A stretch of 40,182 nucleotides of DNA. Source: Kribbella pittospori (GTDB taxonomy: Bacteria; Actinomycetota; Actinomycetes; Propionibacteriales; Kribbellaceae). The stretch is from positions 1 through 40,182 of the forward strand of contig NZ_SJKB01000035.1 in NCBI RefSeq assembly GCF_004331465.1. Direction: 5' to 3'. Below, in pieces: positions 33,193 to 40,182 of this stretch (positions within the stretch are counted from its first letter, which is position 1; every line of letters starts with the position of its first letter). The notes below the pieces were generated by a model that saw nothing but the letters and a program-made list of their open reading frames with translations, was not told the DNA's origin and did not search any database. Both the position numbers and the translations under genes were made by a program.

Positions 33193-34117
33193 CAACGCGA
33201 CCAGTGGCTCGATACACGTGCTCATCAACTCGATCTCTTCCCAGTTCGAAGCGATCGGATGCGGTGAAACGATAGGGATCCTGGCCTACGCTCGGGCAGG
33301 TAGGCACTTCGACCTCCGACACACGTTCGTGCTGCCCGCACGGCGCGGCAGGGGTGTTGCGGGTGCCCTGGTGGCCGCGGCGCTCGACGCCATTCGCAGC
33401 GCGGGCGGTACCGTCACACCGTCCTGCAACTTCGTCAGCGGCTTCCTTCGCGACCACCCCGAGTACGACGACCTCAGGGCCTCCACGCCTGTCCGTCCAG
33501 GGCCGGCGCCGTGGACGTGCGGCCTTCCGGGGATCACCCGCGAGTCTCTCGGCGCGGTCTTCGACGTCGAGGTCGAACAGATCGTCACCCATCGGCTCCG
33601 GCTGCGTCCGTGGATGCTGAGCGACACCGACAGCGCGTTCTCCATCTTCGCTGCCGAGGTGGTGGATCGCTGGATGCGACCCACCATCGGACAGGTCGAG
33701 GACAAGCCGTCCATGAGGCGCCTCCTCCAGAGGTGGATTGCGCAGGCGGACCAGCTTCGGCGCCCCGAGGGCCGCTGGGCGGTAGAGCTGGTCGATTCAG
33801 GCGCTCTGGTCGGAGGAGTCGCCCTGCTCGAGACGACATGGTCCGGGACCCGCCGCCACCTCATATCGGGCGCGCTGGCGACGCAAGCGGTTGGGCGAGG
33901 CCTGGCTGCCGAGGCCGGACACGCTGTGATCCAGTCCGCGTTCCAACTGAGCGAGACGGCCGCGATCCATGGTCTCGTTCACCCCGCAAACAGGCGAGGA
34001 GCCGCGACGTTCGAGCGGATCGGGATGACCCGTGCGCCCGGCGTGCAGCACTATCGCGGTCTCGCAATGCACCTGTACGGGATCGAGCGAGGTCATCTCG
34101 AGCGCCCGCGGAGGTAG
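33182..34117 (+). CDS. Fused double acetyltransferase (NATSE domain + RimJ/RimL-like GNAT)
   Basis: A 311-residue fusion of two acetyltransferase domains. Residues about 18-105 are a NATSE/PF14542 domain (IGILAYARAGRHFDLRHTFV, RRGRGVAGALV, SCNFVSGFLRDHPEYDDL), paralogous to the protein at 31198-31638. Residues about 132-300 are an Acetyltransf_3 (RimJ/RimL-type) domain starting THRLRLRPWMLSD, with an acetyl-CoA-binding VGRGLAAEAGHAV and the usual HPANRRGAATFERIGM. RimJ-type enzymes acetylate protein N-termini or small molecules; the target here is unknown. The start overlaps the end of the DksA-like gene by 11 bp. Last gene of the cluster; the gene beyond it is convergent. Confidence 0.88.
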   Translation: MTTDNATSGSIHVLINSISSQFEAIGCGETIGILAYARAGRHFDLRHTFVLPARRGRGVAGALVAAALDAIRSAGGTVTPSCNFVSGFLRDHPEYDDLRASTPVRPGPAPWTCGLPGITRESLGAVFDVEVEQIVTHRLRLRPWMLSDTDSAFSIFAAEVVDRWMRPTIGQVEDKPSMRRLLQRWIAQADQLRRPEGRWAVELVDSGALVGGVALLETTWSGTRRHLISGALATQAVGRGLAAEAGHAVIQSAFQLSETAAIHGLVHPANRRGAATFERIGMTRAPGVQHYRGLAMHLYGIERGHLERPRR

Positions 34118-34161
34118 ACCGGGTACTGCCGGAGGCAATACGAGCCTGACGAACGGCAGCC

Positions 34162-34566
34162 TCAGCCAGCGAGGCCTTCAGGCGATCGTTCCTCCTCGAG
34201 CGAGGGCAACTGGGTCTCGACGGGCGTGGTGGGGAGGCCGCTGGCGGCCGGGTCGAGGTCGATCCTGCGGGTAGTGGGCGTGTCCGTCCTCGCCTGAGCG
34301 GGCTCGGGCCTTCGGGTGATGTACGCCCGGATGCGTCCCGCCGACCGGACCGTGCGGTACTTCTCCTCGACCGACTGGTCCAGGGCCTGCGTCGCGACGC
34401 GGCGGCGCTTGCTGGTGATCATGTACGACAGCCAGATGCCGGCGCCCCCGGCCAGCATCAGGATCACTCCGACGGTGGGCAGGTTGATCGCGTCACTGCG
34501 GTCGCGCAGACCGAAGGCGAGAATGGCGCCCGTGGCCATCAAAAAGATCCCGAACCCAATACTCAT
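34162..34566 (-). CDS. Small membrane protein, DUF6458-like
   Basis: A 134-residue protein with two N-terminal hydrophobic helices (about 2-22, IGFGIFLMATGAILAFGL; about 31-51, LPTVGVILMLAGGAGIWLSY) followed by a basic cytosolic tail (KRRRVATQ) rich in Pro, Arg and Thr. The small two-helix head matches the DUF6458 group common in actinobacteria, whose role is unknown. ATG 34566 is preferred over the adjacent ATG 34569, since GGGAGG lies six bases before it. Convergent with the double acetyltransferase and divergent from the glycosidase gene. Confidence 0.8.
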   Translation of the reverse strand: MSIGFGIFLMATGAILAFGLRDRSDAINLPTVGVILMLAGGAGIWLSYMITSKRRRVATQALDQSVEEKYRTVRSAGRIRAYITRRPEPAQARTDTPTTRRIDLDPAASGLPTTPVETQLPSLEEERSPEGLAG

Positions 34567-34671
34567 CATGCGCCTCCCTTGACCGGGCTCTCACGAGCAC
34601 CCAGTACCCGCTGTCAATCGTCGGACCAGCGACAGACTGCCTTGGACGGGCCGGTCTGATGGAATGGGCGG

Positions 34672-36144
34672 ATGACCACGACAGAGTCCCGTCCGACGCT
34701 GCGGTTCGAAGATCCGGACAGCCAGGCGCTGTACGGGGCGATCTACGAGGCGGCGCTCGAGAACCTGCTGGGGACCAACACCGTTCCGTTCGGCGACATC
34801 CACGCCAGGAGCGGGCTGATGGATCAAGCGGTCGGCATGGTCCGGGCCGGTGGCGGCTACGAGCAGCCGTGGACCCGGGACGCGACGATCAACAGCTGGA
34901 ACGCGACGAGTCTGCTGGCGCCGGCGCTCGCCGCGAACACGCTGTGGGCGGTGGTCGAGAAGGATGCCGCGGGCAAACTCAGGGTGCAGCAGGACAGCCA
35001 GCAGTGGGATCAGGTGGTGTGGACCGTCGGCGCCTGGCACCACTATCTGGTGACCGGCGACCGGGACTTCCTGCAGAGTGCGTACGACGTCGTCACGAAC
35101 ACCCTCGACCTCCGCGAGCAAGCCGCGGTCTTCGGCCCCGACGCGCGCTACGGCCTGTTCACCGGTCCGTCGTTCTTCAACGACGGCATCTCCGGCTTCC
35201 CGGCGCCGATGGCGGACGGGATCGAGTCGCGGGGGAGCGAGAGTACGTCGTACCCGGACGTCGTCTCGGCCATGTACCTGAGCACCAACGCGCTGTACTA
35301 CGCGGCCTACACGCGCGCGGCCGAGATGGCGGACACGCTCGGCCGGCCGGCTGACGGCCACCGCGCCAAGGCGGCGGCGATCAAGCACTCCATCAACCAA
35401 CACTTCTGGAACCCGCGGACCGGAAGCTACAACTACGAGCTCATGGCCGACGGAACGCAGGGCGCCTACCAGGAAGGCGCGGGGCTGGCGTTCGCCCTGC
35501 TCTTCGGGATCGCCGACGGCGCACAAGCCAGTGCCCTGATCTCGCATGCGCATCGGATGATCTGGGGAATGCCCGACACCTATCCGCACTGGGACAGATA
35601 CTCCAGCGCGGAGCCCGGACGGCACAACGCGATCGTCTGGCCGCTCGTCCAAGGACTCTGGGCGAAGGGCCTGGCCAAGCACGGCGACCTGGAGGGGTTC
35701 GCGACGGAGACCAGGCTGCTCGCGGAGTTGGTCAGGGACAGCGGCGGTTTCTGGGAGATCTACGACGGGAACACCGGTGCCGTCGAGGGCGGCTACCAGG
35801 GTGCAACCGGCGTACTGAAACGTCGCTGGGACTCGGAGCCCGACCAGACCTGGTCGGCAACGGCGTTCATCGACATGATCCACACCGGGCTGTTCGGGAT
35901 GGCGTTCGACGACTGCGGCCTCACTTTCACGCCGAGCCTCCCGCCCGGCTGGAGTGATGTCACGCTGAGCGGCTTGCGGTACCGCGACGCCAGCCTGAAG
36001 GTGACGCTCTGCGGTACGGGCAATGTCATCCGCTCGTTCGAGCTCGACGGCAGCCCGTGCGGGGAGTTCGGCGTACCCGCCTCCCTGCACGGAGACCACA
36101 CGATCGACATCACCCTGGCCGAGTCACCGATCCAGCGCAGTTAG
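34672..36144 (+). CDS. MGH1/GH63-like alpha,alpha-toroid glycoside hydrolase, cytosolic
   Basis: A 490-residue enzyme with the alpha,alpha6-barrel fold of the GH63/MGH1-like glycosidases, then a short beta-sandwich domain. No signal peptide, so it acts in the cytosol. Key segments: YEQPWTRDATINSWNA (Asp70 a candidate acid), VVWTVGAWHHYL (about 116-127), SYPDVVSAMYLSTNALYYAA and GGFWEIYDGNTGAVEGGYQG (Glu362 a candidate second acid). The C-terminal part (about 410-485) reads as an all-beta domain. GH63-type enzymes cut alpha-linked gluco- or manno-oligosaccharides or mannosylglycerate; the substrate cannot be fixed. The ATG has only a weak purine-rich site. A strong hairpin ends the gene. Confidence 0.85.
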   Translation: MTTTESRPTLRFEDPDSQALYGAIYEAALENLLGTNTVPFGDIHARSGLMDQAVGMVRAGGGYEQPWTRDATINSWNATSLLAPALAANTLWAVVEKDAAGKLRVQQDSQQWDQVVWTVGAWHHYLVTGDRDFLQSAYDVVTNTLDLREQAAVFGPDARYGLFTGPSFFNDGISGFPAPMADGIESRGSESTSYPDVVSAMYLSTNALYYAAYTRAAEMADTLGRPADGHRAKAAAIKHSINQHFWNPRTGSYNYELMADGTQGAYQEGAGLAFALLFGIADGAQASALISHAHRMIWGMPDTYPHWDRYSSAEPGRHNAIVWPLVQGLWAKGLAKHGDLEGFATETRLLAELVRDSGGFWEIYDGNTGAVEGGYQGATGVLKRRWDSEPDQTWSATAFIDMIHTGLFGMAFDDCGLTFTPSLPPGWSDVTLSGLRYRDASLKVTLCGTGNVIRSFELDGSPCGEFGVPASLHGDHTIDITLAESPIQRS

Positions 36145-36165
36145 CCGGCACAGCCATTTGTGATC

Positions 36166-36198
36166 CGGGTGGGCGCCCCGTCCGAGGGCGCCCACCCG
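36166..36198. terminator. Bidirectional terminator hairpin
   Basis: A 12-bp stem (CGGGTGGGCGCC with GGCGCCCACCCG) and a 9-nt loop lie between the convergent glycosidase and beta-propeller genes, 21 bp from both ends. No T tract, but the position and stability support a terminator. Confidence 0.8.
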
Positions 36199-36219
36199 CT
36201 CGTCGACATGGCCAGTTGC

Positions 36220-37353
36220 TCAGCTGGCGGCGATGCCCTCCGCGCCGGCTGCGTTGGGGACGACAGTGCTGCTGGTCTTGGTCAGGGATCCATCAGACTC
36301 GATCCGGAACGCGTCCACAGCTCCGACCTTCCCCGTCTGGACGTAGATGTAGCGGTTGTCCGGGGTGACGGCGGCGTCGACGGTGCCTTGACCTGTTGCG
36401 GTGTTGCCGAGGGCAACAGGCGAGCCGTCATGCTCCGCGCGATATCCGGACAGCGAGTTGCTGCCCGCGTTGGACAGGTAGTAGTTGCCGCCGGCGCCGG
36501 CGATCCAGCATGTCGCCATTTGCCCGGTTGGGGTCCGATTCAGAAGGCGCAGGCGATGACCGCGCTCGACCGCGTAGGTCGCGACGGTATTCGTGCCGGC
36601 CTCGGCGACGGCCAGATGACCGAAGCGGTCGAAGACCGCCGCGAACGGAACGTTGCCGGCGTCGTCGACAACCACGGGAGCCTTGGCGAGTTGCGCTGGG
36701 ACGAAGCTGCCGAACACGAGCAGACTGTTGCCGGCTGCCTTGGTCGTCACGATCACCGAGGACCCGTCCGGAGTCACGACAACCTGGCCCGGAGTGTGCG
36801 TGAACTCCTGCGCGCCGGTCGTGACAGGCAGGCCGAGGGCGCGATGTTCGCTGTGCAGCGGCACCAGGTGGCCGAGAATGCTGACATAGCCCTGCACTGC
36901 GCCACCTGCGCGGGCATTCAGGACATACACCTCGGCGCCGTGGACGGCGACGCTGACGGGGAACGTTCCCCCGGAGTTGATGATCTGCCGGCGAATCAGC
37001 CGGTCGCCGACGACACCGAACACCGTCACGGTGTTGCTCCCCGCGTTGACGACGTACAGGGTGCGATGTGCCTTGTCGTAGGTGAGCGATCCTTGCGAGG
37101 CAAGGCGGTCGACCGCCGCGCCGTCAAGGGATCCGCCGCGACCACCCGTTGGGTACGTGCCGGCCTGGTGCAGGGAGCTGTCGGCTGCTCGGCGGTAGGC
37201 CACGACCTGGTTGCCCGCGGGATCATCGGTCTGCACAAAAACCATGCCTTGCTGTGCCGAACCAGGTGGGGCGATGGCGGTCGCCGGCGTCGCGACGAGT
37301 CCGATCGTCAGTGCAAGACCGCAGACAGCCACAGCGGAGACAGTACGTTTCAT
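36220..37353 (-). CDS. Secreted beta-propeller (lactonase/YncE-like) protein
   Basis: A 377-residue exported protein with a signal peptide (residues 1 to about 27, AVCGLALTIGLVATPATA) followed by about seven beta-propeller blades with the pattern of the lactonase/6-phosphogluconolactonase-like family: KAHRTLYVVNAGSNTVTVFG, VTPDGSSVIVTTKAAGNSLL, GHLAVAEAGTNTVATY, VTPDNRYIYVQTGKVGAVDA. It may act as an enzyme or as a binding scaffold; no catalytic residues can be assigned. ATG 37353 is preferred, with AGGAG four bases upstream; ATG 37365 in the same frame is an alternative with GAGG. Convergent with the glycosidase gene. The upstream 163 bp contain its promoter and the terminator of the nitroreductase operon. 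Confidence 0.88.
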   Translation of the reverse strand: MKRTVSAVAVCGLALTIGLVATPATAIAPPGSAQQGMVFVQTDDPAGNQVVAYRRAADSSLHQAGTYPTGGRGGSLDGAAVDRLASQGSLTYDKAHRTLYVVNAGSNTVTVFGVVGDRLIRRQIINSGGTFPVSVAVHGAEVYVLNARAGGAVQGYVSILGHLVPLHSEHRALGLPVTTGAQEFTHTPGQVVVTPDGSSVIVTTKAAGNSLLVFGSFVPAQLAKAPVVVDDAGNVPFAAVFDRFGHLAVAEAGTNTVATYAVERGHRLRLLNRTPTGQMATCWIAGAGGNYYLSNAGSNSLSGYRAEHDGSPVALGNTATGQGTVDAAVTPDNRYIYVQTGKVGAVDAFRIESDGSLTKTSSTVVPNAAGAEGIAAS

Positions 37354-37474
37354 GGTTCTCCTCATGGAACCTCAATGGTGTTGATCCAAGTCCCGGTGTC
37401 GCGGCAACGATCTGCTCTTACCTGCACACCGGCGGTTTATTGAGATTTCAGCTACCTGTAACCAGCCGTGACGG

Positions 37475-37513
37475 CCCCAGGGCATCGAGGGTTCGGTTCT
37501 CGATGCCGCGGGG
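37475..37513 (-). terminator. Terminator of the nitroreductase operon
   Basis: A 9-bp stem (GGCATCGAG 37481-37489 with CTCGATGCC 37499-37507) around a 9-nt loop, extended by CCCC/GGGG across a short internal bulge. It begins 4 bp after the nitroreductase stop on the minus strand. Confidence 0.75.
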
Positions 37514-37516
37514 TGT

Positions 37517-38164
37517 TCAGACGAAGGTGAACAGTTCGTCCGCGTCGAATCGCGAGATCGGGTTGCTGTACTGCTTCTTGGGGTCGGGGTAGCCGAGCGC
37601 CAGCAGCACTGTCGTGGCATGTCCGGTTTCACGGATCTTGAACGCCTTGTCGACACTGGCCGGGTCGAAGCCCTCAAGTGGCGTGGCTTCGACGCCGAGC
37701 TCAGCGGCCGCCATCATGGTCAGACCCACCGCCATGTAGGTCTGCTTCTCCATCCAGTGATTCAGGTCCTTGTAGCCGTAGTTGCGCAGGTTGAGGAAGT
37801 CGCGGGTCATTGATTCCCACAGTTCCTGCTTTGCCGGGTCGGGGAACCGGCCGTCGGCCCGCTCCTTGTTGAATACCGCATCGATGTGGCTCTCGGGCAG
37901 ATCTGCCCGAGTGGTGAGGATGATGGTGTGCGAGGAGTTCAGAATCTTCTCGGCGTTGTCCTGGAATCGTTCGCCCAGGTTGTCCGCCAGCTGCTTCTTG
38001 CCTTCGTCCGTCGCGAGGACATAGAAGTGGTTCGGCTGAATGTTGGTCGACGAGGGCGTCGAGCGCAGGAACTTCAGCAGCTGCTGAAGAGTTTCCTCCG
38101 GGATCGTCTTGCTGGGGTCGAAATACCTGGTGAGGTGCTTGCCCATGAGCTTGTCGAGATCCAT
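37517..38164 (-). CDS. nfsB: Oxygen-insensitive NAD(P)H nitroreductase (NfsB-like)
   Basis: A 215-residue FMN-dependent nitroreductase. Key motifs: LRSTPSSTNIQPNHFYVLAT (FMN phosphate contact), DADGRF-like ERADGRFPDP, QTYMAVGLTMMAAAELGVEA, and PLEGFDPASVDKAF. This layout is that of the E. coli NfsB/dihydropteridine reductase group. It reduces nitro compounds, quinones or flavins with NAD(P)H. The protein is unusually Lys-rich for this genome, where other genes prefer Arg, which hints at acquisition from another lineage. It lies 59 bp downstream of a PEP-mutase-family gene on the same strand and is probably cotranscribed from the TetR-controlled divergent promoter. A terminator follows directly. 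Only a weak purine-rich site precedes the ATG. Confidence 0.9.
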   Translation of the reverse strand: MDLDKLMGKHLTRYFDPSKTIPEETLQQLLKFLRSTPSSTNIQPNHFYVLATDEGKKQLADNLGERFQDNAEKILNSSHTIILTTRADLPESHIDAVFNKERADGRFPDPAKQELWESMTRDFLNLRNYGYKDLNHWMEKQTYMAVGLTMMAAAELGVEATPLEGFDPASVDKAFKIRETGHATTVLLALGYPDPKKQYSNPISRFDADELFTFV

Positions 38165-38223
38165 GTCAATCTACTTTCTTCTTGCAGTGAATATGTGAGG
38201 AGCGGTGGTTGGTGGGGTTTGGT

Positions 38224-39048
38224 CTAGTTCTTGCTGCGGGCAAGTAGTTCGCCGACGCGGTCGAAGCTGATGCCGGTCGCGGCCGACGCCAGGTCGCCCG
38301 CGACGAGAGCCTTGGTGGCTTCCTCGAGTGCCCCCATCGCGTGGACGTAGAGCCACGGACCCAAGCTGATCCGTTTGACCCCGGCCTTCTGTAGCTCAGC
38401 GACGGTCAGCACCTTGTCCGACGGTGACACGAGGACATTGACCGGTGTCGGCGCGACCGCGGTGACGATCGCGTTGAGGGCGTCGAGGTCAGGTGGGTAC
38501 GGGGCGAAGAGCACATCCGCGCCGACCTCGGCGAAGGCCGTCAGGCGCCGGATGGTGTCGTCGAGATCGGGTCGGCCCTGGATGAAGTTGTCAGTGCGCC
38601 CGGTGACGACGATCCGCCGCTTGGCCGCGTCGACGGCGCTACGTACGCGATTGACTGCTTCGTCGAAGTCCCGGATCGGTTGGCGGGGATTGCCGGAGGT
38701 GTCCTCGATGCCGATGCCGGCCAAGCCGTACTCGACGGCGGCTTCGACGGTCGCTGCGACGTCTTCGGGCGTGTCGCCGTAACCGTCTTCGAAGTCGCCG
38801 TTGATGGGCAGCTCGGTAAGCCGGCCGAGTAGTCCCGCGTGCTCGAGATGCTCGTCGCGGGTGATTTCGTGGCGTCCGTCGGCCCTGCCGAGCGTGGCGG
38901 CGAGCGCCACCGACGAGGTCGCGATCGCCTCGAAACCGGCATCGGCCAGCATCAACGCCGAGAGGCCGTCCCAGGCGTTCGGCATGACGAGGCCACTGTC
39001 GCGGGTGTGCAACGCCATGAATTTCTCATAAAGGTCGGAGCCCGGCAT
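38224..39048 (-). CDS. Isocitrate lyase/PEP mutase superfamily enzyme
   Basis: A 274-residue member of the PEP mutase/isocitrate lyase superfamily (PF13714 type). Visible features are the metal-binding acidic region INGDFEDGYGD near residue 85, the IEDTSGNPRQP loop near 120, TGRTDNFIQG near 155 and VNVLVSPSD. The KKCGH-type catalytic Cys motif of true isocitrate lyase is absent, so a related C-C or P-C bond lyase (carboxyvinyl-carboxyphosphonate phosphorylmutase-like or oxaloacetate decarboxylase-like) is more likely. The start ATG at 39046-39048 begins the conserved domain; a GTG start at 39093 is possible. First gene of an operon with the nitroreductase and divergent from a TetR gene. Confidence 0.88.
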   Translation of the reverse strand: MPGSDLYEKFMALHTRDSGLVMPNAWDGLSALMLADAGFEAIATSSVALAATLGRADGRHEITRDEHLEHAGLLGRLTELPINGDFEDGYGDTPEDVAATVEAAVEYGLAGIGIEDTSGNPRQPIRDFDEAVNRVRSAVDAAKRRIVVTGRTDNFIQGRPDLDDTIRRLTAFAEVGADVLFAPYPPDLDALNAIVTAVAPTPVNVLVSPSDKVLTVAELQKAGVKRISLGPWLYVHAMGALEEATKALVAGDLASAATGISFDRVGELLARSKN

Positions 39049-39319
39049 ATCGCATCTTTCATGAGTGATCGTTGCGGTCGGTGAGGGGCTCACCGGACCG
39101 TGAGTACGGCGTCGACAGCGGTCGGCCGATCAGCCGTGCAGACCGGCGGAGGTGACGACGGGGATGTCGATGTCGGTCTGGCTGACGTTGTCTATGAAGT
39201 TGGGGAGTTCATTCGTGACACAGCGAATCGGCCTCCGGTAGGGGTGTGTGACTGGTTCGCGTCGAGCCCAAGCCGGTTCTTACTGCCGCAGGGGCCGATC
39301 CCGTGCAGCGGGGACATTC
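39049..39319. other. Intergenic region with a possible decayed gene end
   Basis: The 351 bp between the PEP-mutase-family gene and the TetR gene hold the shared promoters and two palindromes. On the minus strand 39130-39279 is open for 49 codons up to a TGA, ending in NELPNFIDNVSQTDID and PVVTSAGLHG, which reads like the C-terminus of a real protein but has no start codon. It may be the remnant of a deleted gene. I see no other gene here. Confidence 0.2.
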
Positions 39320-39335
39320 TGGGCTGGCTAGCCCA
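39320..39335. promoter_or_regulatory. TetR operator, distal copy
   Basis: TGGGCTGGCTAGCCCA is a perfect palindrome (TGGGCT-N4-AGCCCA). The same core occurs 43 bp further on (39363-39378), about four helical turns away, so the two copies probably bind two TetR dimers in the divergent promoter. Confidence 0.75.
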
Positions 39336-39360
39336 CTTACGGCAGTTAACACTGACCGAT

Positions 39361-39380
39361 ACTGGGCTGTCAAGCCCAGT
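39361..39380. promoter_or_regulatory. TetR operator, proximal copy
   Basis: ACTGGGCTGTCAAGCCCAGT is a perfect palindrome with 8-bp arms and a 4-nt spacer, 20 bp upstream of the tetR ATG. A likely -10 TATCGT (39387-39392) sits just downstream, so binding would block tetR transcription, and the message may be nearly leaderless. Confidence 0.85.
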
Positions 39381-39399
39381 TTGCGGTATCGTGTGAAGC

Positions 39400-40065
39400 A
39401 TGGAAGCCACTACGGGAGCTCGAGTGCCGCCCAAACTCACCGGCAGGGGGCAGGCGACGCGCGCCCGCATCCTGGAACACGCGGCGGATCTCATCTACGC
39501 CAAGGGTGTCCACGCCACGAACAACGAGCAGCTTCGACGCGCCGCCGGCGTCAGCGGATCGCAGCTCAACCACTACTTCCCGACCAAGGAGAGTCTCGTC
39601 CTGGCGGTCATCGCGTGGCAGGCCGAGCGTGTCCTCGCGTTCCACCGCAGTGAGCGATTCACCGGCTTCGACAGCCTCGACGGGTTTCGGGAGTGGGCGG
39701 ACTACTACACCGCCTATGAGCGCGCCTACCACGAAGGATGCAGCCTCGGCTCACTCGCGAGCGAGATCATCAAGACGGACCTCGACGTTCACGAGGAACT
39801 CGCTGGAGCGTTCGATCAGTGGAGAGACATCTTCCGTGACGGACTTCTGCAGATGCAGCGACTCGGCCGCCTCAACGCGGACGCGGATCCCGCGCGGCTC
39901 ACCAATCTGCTTCTCTCCGCGTACCAGGGCGGCATGCTCCTCGCTCAGATCGCCCGGGATGTCACCCCGCTGAAAGACGCGTTGTCTGCAGCCATCGACT
40001 ACCTGCAGACCTTCACGACCTCCCACGAAACGGACGCGCCCCAAGCTACAGGCCCCTTTCAATGA
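39400..40065 (+). CDS. TetR family transcriptional regulator
   Basis: A 221-residue TetR-type repressor. Residues about 18-68 are the DNA-binding domain (ATRARILEHAADLIYAKGVH, AAGVSGSQLNHYFPTKESLV), followed by an all-helical ligand domain of the LmrA/YxaF type (YHEGCSLGSLASEI, YQGGMLLAQIARD). Such proteins leave DNA when they bind a small hydrophobic molecule. ATG 39400 starts the protein; no clear ribosome site is seen. It is divergent from the PEP-mutase-family/nitroreductase operon. Two identical-core palindromes in the shared promoter suggest that it represses both itself and that operon, whose enzymes may act on the inducer or a quinone/nitro compound. After the stop, 40066-40182 contains nothing I can identify. 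Confidence 0.93.
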   Translation: MEATTGARVPPKLTGRGQATRARILEHAADLIYAKGVHATNNEQLRRAAGVSGSQLNHYFPTKESLVLAVIAWQAERVLAFHRSERFTGFDSLDGFREWADYYTAYERAYHEGCSLGSLASEIIKTDLDVHEELAGAFDQWRDIFRDGLLQMQRLGRLNADADPARLTNLLLSAYQGGMLLAQIARDVTPLKDALSAAIDYLQTFTTSHETDAPQATGPFQ

Positions 40066-40182
40066 ACACCGTAAGATCCGCGCCTAGACGGTATGAAGTG
40101 ACCGCTCGGGGTTGCTGGGTGGTTGCGGGCCGGGGCCTCACTCGCACAGATTCGTGGGTTGCCGAGTAGGGGCTGCCTGCTC

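Noticed and set aside
40138..40182. Minus-strand frame open from the right edge ending in a TGA
   Set aside because: Only 14 codons are visible; this is too short to claim a gene end.
1..40182. Search for CRISPR arrays, tRNA genes, insertion sequences and prophage genes
   Set aside because: No regularly spaced long repeats, tRNA-like cloverleaf, transposase motif or phage structural gene was found by eye; a dedicated search would be needed to exclude small RNAs.

Overview
The window is chromosomal DNA from a high-GC actinomycete. The GC-rich third codon positions, GTG starts, 4-bp start/stop overlaps, BTAD/SARP and LAL regulators, a LppX/LprG-like lipoprotein and a recC-recB-recD operon all fit a soil actinobacterium. 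The frequent use of CGTACG-type words hints at the Kribbella/Nocardioides side, but I cannot fix the genus from sequence alone. No tRNA, rRNA, CRISPR array, insertion sequence or phage gene was seen.

Layout. 1-208: 5' end of a secreted-protein gene leaving the window. 565-3315: a LAL-type LuxR ATPase regulator, separated by a bidirectional terminator from a LppX-like lipoprotein gene (3437-4228). The lipoprotein gene is divergent from an unusual regulator (4487-6790) with two tandem SARP modules, membrane helices and a helix-hairpin-helix domain. 7003-8682: a PhyH-type dioxygenase and an Asp/Glu racemase/maleate isomerase-family protein. 8677-15134 (minus): a SARP-LAL regulator translationally coupled to a BBE-type FAD oxidoreductase, followed by a second paralogous FAD oxidoreductase. 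15253-15567 (minus): a small secreted, membrane-anchored protein, divergent from a 1407-residue SARP-STAND-WD40 membrane-tethered regulator (15715-19938). 20025-28398 (minus): recC-recB-recD with overlapping start/stop codons. 28577-31110: a SAM-dependent O-methyltransferase, then a MerR regulator convergent with an aldo/keto reductase. 31198-34117: a regulatory cluster of NATSE-type acetyltransferase, zinc-finger/sigma-factor fusion, zinc-less DksA-like protein and a double acetyltransferase. 34162-37353: a small membrane protein, a cytosolic MGH1/GH63-like glycosidase and a secreted beta-propeller protein. 37517-40065: a nitroreductase and a PEP-mutase/isocitrate-lyase-family enzyme in one operon, divergent from a TetR regulator.

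The most notable content is regulatory. Two of the three SARP-containing regulators have, in their own divergent promoter region, short direct repeats spaced about 11 bp apart, the geometry of known SARP operators. The repeat word differs between them (ACTGCSG at 4358-4416; GGTATCGCC at 15635-15675), so each may be a self-contained regulator/operator/target unit. Each controls a divergent gene for an exported protein: a lipoprotein in one case and a small membrane-anchored protein in the other. Two further regulator/operator pairs can be read directly: a CTGGAG-N4-CTCCAG palindrome in front of both the merR gene and the aldo/keto reductase gene, and a TGGGCT-N4-AGCCCA palindrome present twice in the tetR divergent promoter.
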